64,000 nt of DNA from Alphaproteobacteria bacterium (GTDB lineage: Bacteria; Pseudomonadota; Alphaproteobacteria; Rhizobiales; Beijerinckiaceae): assembly GCA_016869595.1 (NCBI GenBank), contig VGDT01000001.1, forward strand, positions 248,001 to 312,000. Reading direction: 5' to 3'. The notes below the pieces were generated by a model, which saw only the letters and a program-made list of their open reading frames with translations, was not told the origin of the DNA and made no database searches. Both the position numbers and the translations under genes were made by a program. Position 1 is the first letter of the stretch; each line of letters starts with the position of its first letter. This document shows positions 9,344 to 18,601 of this stretch, in pieces.

Positions 9344-11350
9344 ATGAGTTATGTCCCGATCGATAGTGTCGCTTCCTCTGCTTCGCAGATCAAGGACGAT
9401 CATCCGCAAGTCTTCAGGCGCCGCGCCTTCGTTATATCCTCGACGGTTCGCCGAATCTCGCCGTCTCAGGCGACATCGCCGCGATCGATTCCAATCGAAA
9501 TCGCTTTTCTCTTGGATCACGGGGCGCCGGCGCAGACTCTTGAATTCGCTGCTGCGACCGCGCGTCGACAAGGCGTTTGCGCCGACGAAGCGTTGCTCGC
9601 CGAAGGGCTCGTCTCGGAGGACGTATTCTATCGGAGCCTTGCGAGGCATCTTAACGTCGACTTCATCGACCGCCCTGTCGACGTCTGCGCATCAGGAGCG
9701 TCGACCGCCGGACGCGGCTACGCGCGCATTCGCGATCCTTCGAGCGGCGTTCGTTGGCTGCTCGCGCCGAGCGGCAGCGGCGTCTTTCGATTGATGAGCG
9801 CATGCCGAGCCGCAAAAGGCCGGCCGCAATTCGCAATCACAACCCGGACGCGCTTTTTCGAGGCGGTTCGCCGCGCCGATCCGGCTGGCGCGGCCTCCAA
9901 TGCGGCATTCCTTATCGAACGCGTTGACAGAGACTTGTGCGCACGCGCCAATCTGCGGCGCACGCATGTGGGGCTGCTGCTCACCTTGGTAATCGGACTG
10001 TCGGCCAGCCTTTACGCTCCTTTCTTCTTTCTGCGCATCGCATCCGCTTTGCTCCTGACGAGCGCATTCTGCTGTGGCGTGTTTCTTAGGCTTTTCGCTT
10101 TCGCGGCGAGTTTTCAGCCAGGCGAAGACGCCGAAGCGCTCGAAAGCGATGTGGGTCTGCCGATCTACACGGTCGTCGTCGCGCTTTATCAGGAGGCCGT
10201 CGTTGCGCGCCAGCTCGTTCGAGCGATCGATCGACTCGACTATCCAAGAGCGAAGCTCGACATAAAATTCGTGATTGAAGCCGACGACGAAGCGACGGCT
10301 GCGGCGTTGCGCGCGCATCCGCCCCGCGCGCCGCATGAGATCATCATTGCGCCGGAGGGCGCTCCACGCACCAAGCCGCGCGCGCTGAACGTCGCCATGC
10401 CGCTCGCGCGCGGGTCGCTTGTCGCAGTGTTTGACGCCGAAGATTTGCCGGAGCCGCGTCAATTGCGGCGCGCAGCGACTCTCTTCGCCCAGCTTCCCGC
10501 GAGCGTCGCCTGTCTGCAGGCGAGCCTCGTAATCGACAACGGCGACTTCAACTGGATGACGGCGTTGTTCGCCTTCGAATATGCCGCGCTTTTTGACGTC
10601 TACAACAGAGGGCTCGCATCAATGGGGATGCCGCTGCTCCTTGGCGGCACTTCAAACCATTTCCGGACGGAGGTTTTGCGTGAGATTGGCTTCTGGGACG
10701 CATTCAACGTCACCGAGGACGCTGACCTTGGCCTGCGACTCGCCCGCGCGGGCTTCGAGGCGCGGACATTTGCCTCACAAACCTTCGAGGAGGCGCCAGC
10801 TACGTTTGGCGCTCTAGTAAGACAGCGCACGCGCTGGTTCAAAGGCTGGATGCAGACCTTCATCGTGCATTGCCGCCGGCCGGCACAGTTTTTCGTAGAT
10901 CTTGGTTCGCGTCGCGCCCTTGCGGTTCTGGCCATGTTTGCCGGGGGGCTGTTTGGTCCTTTGCTCGGCCCTCTCCTGGCGGCGCGTCTGACCTATGACG
11001 CGATTTTTGGCGCTCTCCTCGCTCCAGTTGGGTTGCTTGAGATCGCCTTGAGCACGCTGTGGTGCTTTCTGGCGATCGCTGGAGCTATTTCGCTCTTTTT
11101 TCCGCTTGCCGTCGGCATGCGACGTCACCGTCTCGCGCGGCTTCGCCGATCGCTCATCTATCTGCCGTTGTGGCAAATCATGCTGAGCGTCGCCGCCTGG
11201 CGCGCCCTTTTTGAACTGTGGCGGCGGCCGTTCCACTGGGACAAGACCGAGCATGGGCTTACTGCGCGCGGCGTTCTCGATGTAGAGCGCCCAATCAATC
11301 CCTTCTGCTCAATTGAACAGCCATTGTTTAATCAGGAATCCCGCGCTTAG
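9344..11350 (+). CDS. Family-2 glycosyltransferase with N-terminal MshEN-like domain (XagB type)
   Basis: About 668 residues. The N-terminal ~140 residues contain LVSEDVFYRSLARHLNVDFI, which resembles the MshEN/GspE N-terminal domain. Two membrane helices follow (about 215-255). The GT2 catalytic domain shows VVVALYQEA, DAED, TEDADLGLRLA and QRTRWFKGW, the last being the processive-type QxxRW. Three or four C-terminal helices complete an inner-membrane synthase. The architecture is that of XagB-like synthases of exopolysaccharide or adhesin glycans; the product is unknown. The start is uncertain: an ATG at 9290 is in frame but would leave 18 bases to the divergent gene, and neither has a good ribosome site. 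The end overlaps the convergent DGQHR gene by 42 bases. Confidence 0.75.
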   Translation: MSYVPIDSVASSASQIKDDHPQVFRRRAFVISSTVRRISPSQATSPRSIPIEIAFLLDHGAPAQTLEFAAATARRQGVCADEALLAEGLVSEDVFYRSLARHLNVDFIDRPVDVCASGASTAGRGYARIRDPSSGVRWLLAPSGSGVFRLMSACRAAKGRPQFAITTRTRFFEAVRRADPAGAASNAAFLIERVDRDLCARANLRRTHVGLLLTLVIGLSASLYAPFFFLRIASALLLTSAFCCGVFLRLFAFAASFQPGEDAEALESDVGLPIYTVVVALYQEAVVARQLVRAIDRLDYPRAKLDIKFVIEADDEATAAALRAHPPRAPHEIIIAPEGAPRTKPRALNVAMPLARGSLVAVFDAEDLPEPRQLRRAATLFAQLPASVACLQASLVIDNGDFNWMTALFAFEYAALFDVYNRGLASMGMPLLLGGTSNHFRTEVLREIGFWDAFNVTEDADLGLRLARAGFEARTFASQTFEEAPATFGALVRQRTRWFKGWMQTFIVHCRRPAQFFVDLGSRRALAVLAMFAGGLFGPLLGPLLAARLTYDAIFGALLAPVGLLEIALSTLWCFLAIAGAISLFFPLAVGMRRHRLARLRRSLIYLPLWQIMLSVAAWRALFELWRRPFHWDKTEHGLTARGVLDVERPINPFCSIEQPLFNQESRA

Positions 11351-12382
11351 CGCCTTGCTGTAATGCTCATGCAGCGCGACATGGCTCATGCCCGCGCGCG
11401 GCAGATCCGATTTTTTCAAACGTTTGAAGAAGGGAATGAGCACGTCCTCGAAATTCGCTACCGTATATTTACCACCGTGGCGGTCAGCCACGCGCTCGGC
11501 GACATTGGTGAAGAGCAGCGCCAGCGCCTTGAAGAGGGCAGGATGCGCGATCTGCTCATCGGTGTTGTGCAGACCGAGACCATGCCGGCACGCGCGTAAA
11601 TAGGCGTTCATCACCGCATAGACTTCCTCCGCCTGCGCGTCGACGAAAGCGCCCTTGATGGAGCGCAGCGCGGCGTTGAAGGTGACGCGCGAAATCATGC
11701 CCTTGCGCCGTTCCGCAGGGCTCAGCAGGCCCTTGAGAGCGCTGTCGTCACGCGTGTTAAAAAGGTCGAAAACATCATGCAGCAGCGCGTCGGCTTTCGT
11801 TTCCACTTCCGAAAGGCGGCGGATGTCCAGCAACAGTTCAGTAGGCACTGGCCGCTGCTTGGTGTTGATGTCCATGAACAGCCGGCATTCTTCGGAACGT
11901 TTCAGTTTATTGTAGATCACCACCGGCACGTCGACGGCGTGTTTCGCGAGCTTGAAGCCAAAGACGCGATGCTGGCCATCGATAATGAGGAAGGCGCGCG
12001 GATCCCGCCGAAATGTCAGCGTTCCAGCGGCCCGATCATAATGCATATGCGCGCGCGATTGCGCCGAGAGCACCACGGCGCCGGGAACCGTGCCGAATCC
12101 TGCGTCGATGTAGCGGGCGATGGATTTGGCGCGTCTGTGGTCGAGGAGGCGCTGGAAGCCCTCCGTCGGATTTTCGACACGCGGCTCGACCGTACATGTT
12201 TCTGCGAGGAGGCTGCTCGGCAGCACGAGCGCGTAAAAACGATGTGCGCCTTGTGAAACGAGTTGCGCCGCAGCGCTAATCGACTTTTTGTCGGTGCCGA
12301 AGGCCAATGAACTGCGTTCCTGCGCCCCATTGCCTCGCAATCGAGCGGATTCAGACACGTCGCTGAGCGTAGCCCGATCCAT
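11309..12382 (-). CDS. DGQHR-domain protein (DndB-like)
   Basis: 357 residues from the ATG at 12382; GAGGGATC lies 6-13 bases upstream, better than the in-frame start at 12451. The motif FLIIDGQHRVFGF (about residue 115) defines the DGQHR family, which includes DndB, the regulator of DNA phosphorothioation operons, and ParB-like proteins. FMDINTKQRPVP follows, also typical. DndCDE or other phosphorothioation genes are not next to it; the neighbours are a glycosyltransferase and a copper-type operon. So it is an orphan, and whether it has a defence, regulatory or nuclease role cannot be told. Confidence 0.75.
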   Translation of the reverse strand: MDRATLSDVSESARLRGNGAQERSSLAFGTDKKSISAAAQLVSQGAHRFYALVLPSSLLAETCTVEPRVENPTEGFQRLLDHRRAKSIARYIDAGFGTVPGAVVLSAQSRAHMHYDRAAGTLTFRRDPRAFLIIDGQHRVFGFKLAKHAVDVPVVIYNKLKRSEECRLFMDINTKQRPVPTELLLDIRRLSEVETKADALLHDVFDLFNTRDDSALKGLLSPAERRKGMISRVTFNAALRSIKGAFVDAQAEEVYAVMNAYLRACRHGLGLHNTDEQIAHPALFKALALLFTNVAERVADRHGGKYTVANFEDVLIPFFKRLKKSDLPRAGMSHVALHEHYSKALSAGFLIKQWLFN

Positions 12383-12616
12383 TTTCTGATCCCTCGCAAG
12401 CGCGAACTTCCACAGCATTCGCGGCAGCTGACTCGACGAATCGACCGGCACTCAGCGGAAACCCTAGAAGGGAAAAGGGTTAGGAGCAAGATGGGTTCGA
12501 AGGGCGGGTAGTGGGTGGATTTGATTTCCGCAAAGCGCCACAAGCGGACGTTAATTGGTCTTGTGAAAGTGGCGCGCCGTGGCTGGGGTTGATTGAGCGC
12601 GACGAAGATAAGGCTG

Positions 12617-13505
12617 TTAGCTTTTGGCGGCCACATGGACTGCATCAAGTCCCACGCGTAGCCCACGCGCCAATTTCACAGCGTCATCATTCGCCCAGAA
12701 GTGCACAAAAAAGAGCCGCGGCTCGTCGTTGAGCATGTGGTTGTGGAGCGCCATGACCTCGATCCCGTTGTTTTGAAGGGCCTTCAGCAGCGGCTCCACC
12801 TCCTTCGCCGTCGCGACGAAATCCCCGCTGATGGCGGCCTTGCCGTCACTGGTCGGTTGGAAATTGATGACGATGGCGGCGCCCATGGCGGGAGCGACCA
12901 CCCTTCCTCCTTCTCTGATTTGCTCGGCTTTAGGGATGCTGAACTGAAGCACGCCGCCGTTGTTTTTCCCTTGAAAGCCGAGGATTTCTTCAACCTGCGC
13001 CCGCGTCAAAGCCAAGCTTGGGGGGCTCACTCGCCGAAGCCGCGGGCGGCTCAAAAGGCGTTGCTGTCTCCGCGAGCGCTTGCCGAACGAGGACGGCGAG
13101 TTTCGCGGGCTCGCCGTGCCCGCCGATATGCATGTAAAAAGTCGCCGGGCTCGCGCGCATCAGATGGTTATGAACGCCGGTCACCTCCACGCCGTTGGCG
13201 AGCAACGACCGCATGACAGGGTTTATCTCGGTTTCCGTCAGGACCAGGTCGCCCATCATCATGGCCATCTGTCCTGTCGGCTCGAAGGCAATCCAGCCGC
13301 CGAGCGCAAGCCCCGGCTTGATCGTGATCCCGTCAAGGGTGACGTGAAGATCGCTGCGCGGGAGACCGTATTTGTGTACGCTCCCAGTTACGGCGGCCTT
13401 CTTGCCGATTGCGGCGTCAACTTGCGACCAGTCGGTTTCAGCCACGGCAATGGACGCGGGCAATAGCAGGCCGATTGTTGTCAAAGTGGCTAGCGGCAGT
13501 TTCAT
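12617..13505 (-). pseudogene. DUF1259 (LppY/LpqO) periplasmic protein, split by a frameshift
   Basis: The 5' part (13505 to about 12993) encodes a signal peptide (MKLPLATLTTIGLLLPASIAVAE) and the first half of a DUF1259 protein, with VHNHL and FYMHIGGHG. The 3' part (about 13020 to 12617, another frame) encodes the second half, with LHNHM and FFVHFWA. In the family these two repeats sit in one chain of about 300 residues. The break is at a run of six C in the coding strand (13020-13025 on the plus strand); five C would join the frames as ...SEPPSLALTRAQVEEILG. It is the last gene of the copper-type operon. A true mutation, phase variation and a sequencing error are all possible. Confidence 0.8.
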
Positions 13506-13587
13506 GGCTTTCCCCTTTGCTGATTGCCTAGATCGCCCGCCGCGAGAAACAATCCCATTCCTGCTGCGCAGTCGTCAGCGTCGCCTG

Positions 13588-14982
13588 TCAATGGTGGTGA
13601 TGTTCGCCGCCTCCGCCGGTTGGCGCGAGCGGCGTCGCATCCTTTGACGCTGGGCTCTCGGCCGGCACCACCTCAATATCATGCGCAACCGTGCCGGGCG
13701 GATTAGCGTAGGGGCCCGGGTCGCGATAATCATTTTCCGCGAGTTGTTCGCGGATTTTGACGAGGCTGAACATGCCGCCCATCTCGGCGGGGCCGAAAGC
13801 GCCTTCGCCCGTCATCATCGGCAACGTGTTAGGGGGAAGCGGCATTTTCATCGCGCTCATGTCCGCCATGCCGGTTGCGCCCATCGGCATATAGCCCGGC
13901 GCCAATTTACGGATGGCTTCCGCCAAACGGGGATCGGTCTTCGTGCCGATAAAATTGCGCACGTCGTGACCCATTGGGTTCATCGTGTGATGCGACTTGT
14001 GGCAGTGGATCGGCCAATCGCCCGGATAGGCGGCGTCAAATTCGATCGTTCGGGTGACGCCGACCGCGACGTCAATTGTCGACTCCGGCCAGCGAGCCGT
14101 CTCTGGAATCCAGCCAGCGTCCGTGCCCGTCACCTGGAAATGATGGCCGTGCAGATGAATCGGATGATTGGTCATCGTCAGATTGGCCATGCGAATGCGG
14201 ACCCGATCGCTAATGCGCGCCACCATCGGATCGATGCCAGGAAATACTCTGCTGTTCCAAGCCCAGATGTTGAAGTCGGTCATCTCCGATACCTTGGGCA
14301 GGTATGTTCCGGGATCGAAGCGATAGGCGCTCATGACAAATGCGTAGTCGCGATCGGCATGGCGTTCATGCGGGTCGCGAGAATGTGAGATGAACATTCC
14401 CATCATGCCCATCGCCAACTGAACCATTTCATCGGAATGCGGGTGATACATGAATGTCCCGCTTCCCTTGAGCTGGAATTCATAGACAAATGTCCGGCCC
14501 GGCGGGATATGAGGCTGGGTGACGCCGCCCACGCCGTCCATGCCCGCAGGCAGCAAAATGCCATGCCAATGCACCGAGGTGTGTTCCGGCAAGTTGTTTG
14601 TAACAAAGATGCGAACCTTGTCGCCTTCGACCGCTTCAATCGTAGGACCGGGCGATTGGCCGTTATAACCCCAAAGGCGCGCCTTCATTCCGGGCGCTAT
14701 TTCGCGCTCGACGGGCTCGGCGACAAGGTGAAACTCTTTCCAGTCGCCATTCGTGCGAAACGGCAAGGACCATCCGTTGAGCGTGACGACCGGCCGATAG
14801 TGCGGTCCGCTTGTCGGATGCTGCGGCGGTTGGGTCGTCGCGGTCGTCATGCGAACCGCTTCAGGAACCGTCGTCGCCTGCGCGCGTCCGCTGATGAGAC
14901 TGACGCTTGCCGTGGCGAGCGACGACGTTAGAAAATTGCGTCTCGATATGAGCGTCTGTCCCGTTCGATGATGCATGATCAT
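13588..14982 (-). CDS. Tat-exported multicopper oxidase
   Basis: 464 residues. The N-terminus carries SRRNFLTSSLA, a twin-arginine signal. All four copper-binding segments are present: HWHG (about 140), YHPHSDE (about 180), HPIHLHGHHF (about 270) and HCHKSHH (about 325). Together they supply the type 1, 2 and 3 copper ligands. The C-terminus is Met- and His-rich (MGATGMADMSAMKMP and a final HHHH), as in copper-tolerance oxidases. It is probably a periplasmic cuprous or metal oxidase. The ATG overlaps the upstream TolC stop in ATGA, so the genes are translationally coupled. Confidence 0.9.
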   Translation of the reverse strand: MIMHHRTGQTLISRRNFLTSSLATASVSLISGRAQATTVPEAVRMTTATTQPPQHPTSGPHYRPVVTLNGWSLPFRTNGDWKEFHLVAEPVEREIAPGMKARLWGYNGQSPGPTIEAVEGDKVRIFVTNNLPEHTSVHWHGILLPAGMDGVGGVTQPHIPPGRTFVYEFQLKGSGTFMYHPHSDEMVQLAMGMMGMFISHSRDPHERHADRDYAFVMSAYRFDPGTYLPKVSEMTDFNIWAWNSRVFPGIDPMVARISDRVRIRMANLTMTNHPIHLHGHHFQVTGTDAGWIPETARWPESTIDVAVGVTRTIEFDAAYPGDWPIHCHKSHHTMNPMGHDVRNFIGTKTDPRLAEAIRKLAPGYMPMGATGMADMSAMKMPLPPNTLPMMTGEGAFGPAEMGGMFSLVKIREQLAENDYRDPGPYANPPGTVAHDIEVVPAESPASKDATPLAPTGGGGEHHHH

Positions 14983-16433
14983 GGGCGTTCGACTCCCAAT
15001 TCAGCAGCGCCTTCCCCGGCAATTCCGCCGATCGCCTCAGCGGGTCCGGAAATCGCCGCCCGCAGATCCGTCTCGGCGAGCCAATAGTCGCGCTTCGCTT
15101 CGATCGCGGCGGCCTGCAGCAATACGCGTTTGCGCGCATTCTCCAGCAAGGGGAAGGCGTCGACCAACATGCCATTGTAGCGGCGTAGCATCTCTTCGGA
15201 GACGATTGCCTGGAGCGCCAGAATTTCCCGTTTTCTGAATTGCGCGATCTCATGCGCATAGCGGTAGTTTCGATACGCCTGACGCGCCTGTGATCGCACG
15301 TCTATGGCTTTCTTTGTTAATCTATTGACGGCTGCGAGCCAGCTTTGCTGGGCTTCCCTGACCTTCGTCTCACCGAAATCAAAGATCGGCACCTCGATCG
15401 CCGCGGCTCCGCCGGAAAAGCGAAAGCGCGTAGTTTCCGTCAGTCCGCTCTCCGGATTAGGGACGCTTTCGGTCTTAACCTTATACACGCCCGACAACTC
15501 GAAGAGATTGACGAAACGGGTCGCCTCGATGAGGCCGAGCGTCTTTGCAAGAGCGTTCAATTCCGCATGTGCGGTTCTGAGCTCAATACGGCGGCCAACG
15601 GCATCCTGTTCCAAATACGGCAGGCTACGTGGCCGTGACGGCGGCGGCGAAAGCGCATTTGGCAAACCGAAATCAAGTTGGGTTCCCCAGAGTCCGAGAA
15701 CACGAGTCAAGCGTTCGCGTTCGTTGCTGGCCTGCAACCGTGCGCTCGCCAGCCGAGTCGCTGTTTCCGCTGAAGAAAGTTGATCCTTGGCTTGATCGAG
15801 GCGGCTCGCCGCGCCAGTCTCGCCAAGCCGCCGTGCGAGCGCGGCGACGGCTTGGGTCGATTGGTTTACCTCGCTAATGGAGCCGGCAATCTCGCGCGCG
15901 CCGACCGCGCGGACGTAAGCCCGCCGCGCCTCATAGCCGAGGCGTAATGTTTCTGCGGCAGCCTCAAATTGCGCCGCGCGAAATCTTTCGTCAGCGATTT
16001 CTGCGCGCGCGGGCAAGGTCGCGAGCGCCAAAATATTCGCGACAATCACGCCTTCAACTTCCGAACCTAAAGGGCCCGCGATGCGCGAGAACGCAAAAGT
16101 CGGGTTCGGCGGCAATTTCTCCCGCGCCATGATCGCTTCGGCGACGCCAAGGCGGTTGAAGGTCGCCTGCAGACCTCGATTATTGAGGAGCGCAATCTCT
16201 ACAGCGGCGTCGATCGTTAAGGGGCGCCTCAGCAACTGTTCCATGCGAGACACGGCCCAATCAAAGTCCTCTTCGCTTCGCAGCGCAACAGCATTTTTCC
16301 CAAACTCCTGATGAGCTGCTTGTGCAGCGACATTCACGCCGCCGTCAGATGAAAACATTGCGCAGGACGAGAGCAACATGCTCATTCCAGCTGCCGCCAC
16401 AGCCGCACGGGTCGGCAATCGAATCTGCGTCAT
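14979..16433 (-). CDS. TolC-family outer-membrane efflux lipoprotein
   Basis: 484 residues from the ATG at 16433, which overlaps the upstream stop codon in ATGA; this makes it preferable to the longer frame beginning at 16481. The signal ends in a lipobox (LLSSC). The remainder shows the long alternating helices of outer-membrane efflux proteins, including a first repeat with IALLNNRGLQATFNRLGVAEA and a second with YRNYRYAHEIAQF. No RND pump or membrane-fusion protein is in the operon. Its coupling to a multicopper oxidase suggests copper or metal export, as in related CopA/TolC pairs. Confidence 0.85.
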   Translation of the reverse strand: MTQIRLPTRAAVAAAGMSMLLSSCAMFSSDGGVNVAAQAAHQEFGKNAVALRSEEDFDWAVSRMEQLLRRPLTIDAAVEIALLNNRGLQATFNRLGVAEAIMAREKLPPNPTFAFSRIAGPLGSEVEGVIVANILALATLPARAEIADERFRAAQFEAAAETLRLGYEARRAYVRAVGAREIAGSISEVNQSTQAVAALARRLGETGAASRLDQAKDQLSSAETATRLASARLQASNERERLTRVLGLWGTQLDFGLPNALSPPPSRPRSLPYLEQDAVGRRIELRTAHAELNALAKTLGLIEATRFVNLFELSGVYKVKTESVPNPESGLTETTRFRFSGGAAAIEVPIFDFGETKVREAQQSWLAAVNRLTKKAIDVRSQARQAYRNYRYAHEIAQFRKREILALQAIVSEEMLRRYNGMLVDAFPLLENARKRVLLQAAAIEAKRDYWLAETDLRAAISGPAEAIGGIAGEGAAELGVERP

Positions 16434-16708
16434 CGCCCTTGCCCCGCACCGCGTGGAGTCGTCGGCGCCGCATCGAACCAACGCGTCGAAGGTTCGACCG
16501 GCCGCCGAGAGACATAGGACTCGACGAATGAGCGCGCCCTCATTCTCGGCGCCGGCGCAGCCGGATCGACCGGGTCAGGCCCGGCGTTAAGAGAAGGTTG
16601 TGGCGCGCAAGCGCCCAAAAAAGCGAGCGCAATCCATGGCGCTCGTCGCGCCGCCCGCAACCGCCGCAAAATGGCGGCGCGCCTGAATAAATCTATAAAC
16701 ATGATCAA
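16430..16708 (-). CDS. Small Pro-rich lipoprotein of the copper-type operon
   Basis: 92 residues. A hydrophobic segment ends in a lipobox (ALAFLGAC), followed by a Pro/Ala/Arg-rich tail with FVESYVSRRPVEPSTRWFD. The stop overlaps the TolC start in ATGA, which supports it as a real translated gene despite its size. I do not recognise a domain. It may help assemble the outer-membrane channel, but that is only from position. Confidence 0.55.
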   Translation of the reverse strand: MIMFIDLFRRAAILRRLRAARRAPWIALAFLGACAPQPSLNAGPDPVDPAAPAPRMRARSFVESYVSRRPVEPSTRWFDAAPTTPRGAGQGR

Positions 16709-16769
16709 CCTTCATCGCGAGGCGGGTATTACCCATCACGCCGAACATTCGTCGGGCGATGGCGAACTC

Positions 16770-17165
16770 CTAGAACGCGATAAGAGATTGTGGAGGTCGC
16801 GGGGGACGCGCTCGAGACTGACCGAACAAACTAGAGTTACGGTCTTGGAAGAGGATGCCGACGATAAATAAGCGTGGCGCGATGGTATTCGTGTGATTCA
16901 CGATCGCTGAACAAAATTGGCAGCCAAAATCAAAGTGGCCTGCAGCCCCGCCATCATGGCTTTTCGCTGCGGCGCTGTTGGAGGGGCCGGCCGTCGCGGG
17001 GTCGGGAAGGCTCGTTAATCCGGCGACGCCGGCGCCATGACCGTGACAGGCGCTTTGCACGCGGGCGTGCGCTCCATTGATCGAAACGCCTGCCGCCACG
17101 AACAGGTAAAGGCAAGCAAGCGCGATCGTGAAGAGGCAACGCAAACGATTGCATCGGCTCGGCAT
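16770..17165 (-). CDS. Cys/His-bearing small membrane protein, DUF2946-like
   Basis: 131 residues. One N-terminal membrane helix (FTIALACLYLFVAAGVSI), then a periplasmic part with CHGHG, HDGGAAGHFDFGCQFC and a Pro/Arg tail (RARPPRPPQ). A signal helix, His-rich loop and C-x-x-C-type pair followed by 'RxPPxxPQ' matches the DUF2946-like proteins often found in copper regulons. It is the first gene of the leftward operon, 61 bases ahead of the lipoprotein. The ribosome site at the ATG (17165) is weak. Confidence 0.6.
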   Translation of the reverse strand: MPSRCNRLRCLFTIALACLYLFVAAGVSINGAHARVQSACHGHGAGVAGLTSLPDPATAGPSNSAAAKSHDGGAAGHFDFGCQFCSAIVNHTNTIAPRLFIVGILFQDRNSSLFGQSRARPPRPPQSLIAF

Positions 17166-17374
17166 GGTGGTCCAGGCGTTCCTGTCGGCGAACCTTCCTT
17201 GGGAGGGACATTGTAAATTTTGGATTATGTTGGAAAAGTGGCAGATGAAGCCTTAGCCACAACTACCCGGCGCGTCCACAGCAAATGATTGAATGTAAGG
17301 TCTGTTCTGGGTCATAAGCTGAAATTCAAATCGGGAGTCACGACTCCGCAGGGCTGCTTACTCGCTGCGCGTCT

Positions 17375-18088
17375 TCAATCGCTTGTGCGAGAAGACCAGG
17401 TCGCATGAGAGACCCCGTCGAGCGCGGCGAGCGAGTCGACCACGGCGTCAAGCTGCTCGCTCGTCACGCTGGACGTCGCAAGCGTTGCGACGATCTCGAC
17501 GTCGTCTTCGCGCTCATTTTCGGCGATGTCCTGGATCGGATAAGACGCGGCCTCTAACAGCTCGATGATCTGGTCGCGAATGGCGTCGCGCCTTGTTTCG
17601 CTCGCGGCGACGCGGACCTCATAGACCGCCTCCGTCGCGCTCTCATCGATTGGCGCGCGCTCGATCCAGTGAACGAGCGGCCGCAGGAACGTATTGCCGG
17701 CGAGAACGAAGGCAGTGAGCAATACCGCTTCCGCCGGGCGGTCGGCGCCGGCGAAAGCGCCCATCACCGCCGAACACCAGATCGTCGCCGCGGTGTTCAG
17801 GCCGCGGATATTCATGCCTTCCTTGATAATGACGCCGGCGCCAAGAAAGCCGACGCCCGAGGCCACATAGGCCAGAACCTGCGTCGCGCCCTGATTGCCC
17901 ATCAGCCGCATGCCGAGATCGACGAAAGCGGAGGCGCCGAGCGCCACCAGCGCGTTGGTGCGCAGGCCGGCGGTGCGTTGGCGATATTGCCGCTCGGCGC
18001 CGATTGCGGTGCCGAGAACGAGCGCCACGCTCAGCGATACGAATGTGTTGAGGATTTCTGCGCCGTCGAAATTTGCAATGGCGTTCAT
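17375..18088 (-). CDS. MgtC/SapB family membrane protein
   Basis: 237 residues. Four or five N-terminal helices contain LGTAIGAERQYRQRTAGLRTNALVALGA, GVGFLGAGVIIKEG and RGLNTAATIWCSAVMG, all hallmarks of MgtC. The C-terminal ~80 residues (YEVRVAASETRRDAIRDQII...) form an ACT-like soluble domain, as in the full-length family. MgtC proteins act in low-magnesium survival and inhibit the F-type ATPase in some pathogens; the role in this organism is unknown. It runs in the same direction as the copper operon but 209 bases upstream of it. Confidence 0.9.
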   Translation of the reverse strand: MNAIANFDGAEILNTFVSLSVALVLGTAIGAERQYRQRTAGLRTNALVALGASAFVDLGMRLMGNQGATQVLAYVASGVGFLGAGVIIKEGMNIRGLNTAATIWCSAVMGAFAGADRPAEAVLLTAFVLAGNTFLRPLVHWIERAPIDESATEAVYEVRVAASETRRDAIRDQIIELLEAASYPIQDIAENEREDDVEIVATLATSSVTSEQLDAVVDSLAALDGVSHATWSSRTSD

Positions 18089-18601
18089 AGCGCTTGGTCC
18101 ATCGGCGTTTCGCTTGCCGGCTTATAGGTGAGCGGACGAGGCTTGTCGCCTCCGACGAAATTCCAAGTTTAACGAAGTGTCATCTCACCGCGTCATGGCC
18201 GCGCTCGTCGCGGCCATCCACGCGACGACACGATGCAAATGTGAGAATATGAACCGAACATGCCGGCTCCGCGCCATGCGTTTCGCGATTGTCCGGCGTG
18301 GATGCCCGGCACAAGGCCGGGCATGACGGCGGAAAGCGAGCTGAAGTTAACCCAAGTTCGGACCACTGACGCTTTCTTGCTTCGCATTGACCGCAACACT
18401 GCGTTCCTATATCAAGCGGGCGCTGCGCCGCAGCATGAGGCGCTCCAGCCGCGTATGGTCGACGTTTCGTCGACGAGCTGTCGAGCGCCCCCTTTCCCTA
18501 CGCCGAGGGCCATTACGCGGGGCCGCTCTCTTAGCCCTGGTCCGGCGCATTCACGCGCCGGTCGTTGGGGCTCGAATCGACAACTGAAAGCAACAACTAA
18601 A
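18089..18601. other. Intergenic stretch with a REP-like hairpin, no gene supported
   Basis: Between the divergent mgtC-like gene and the helicase. An open frame continues upstream of the helicase but shows no helicase-like residues, so it was not used. The region carries the palindromic repeat at 18291-18330 and otherwise nothing I can assign. Confidence 0.6.
18291..18330. repeat. REP-like palindromic repeat (copy 1)
   Basis: ATGCCCGGC and GCCGGGCAT form a 9-base stem around ACAAG (18302-18324), flanked by GGCGTGG and GACGG. The same layout occurs in reverse orientation at 28845-28925. Such 'GTGGATGCCCGG...CATGACGG' units are widespread intergenic repeats in Hyphomicrobiales. Confidence 0.7.

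Noticed and set aside
17192-17210. A CueR-like dyad ACCTTCC/GGAGGGA before the copper-type operon
   Set aside because: The arms are imperfect and the spacing does not match the MerR-type consensus; too weak to list as an operator.
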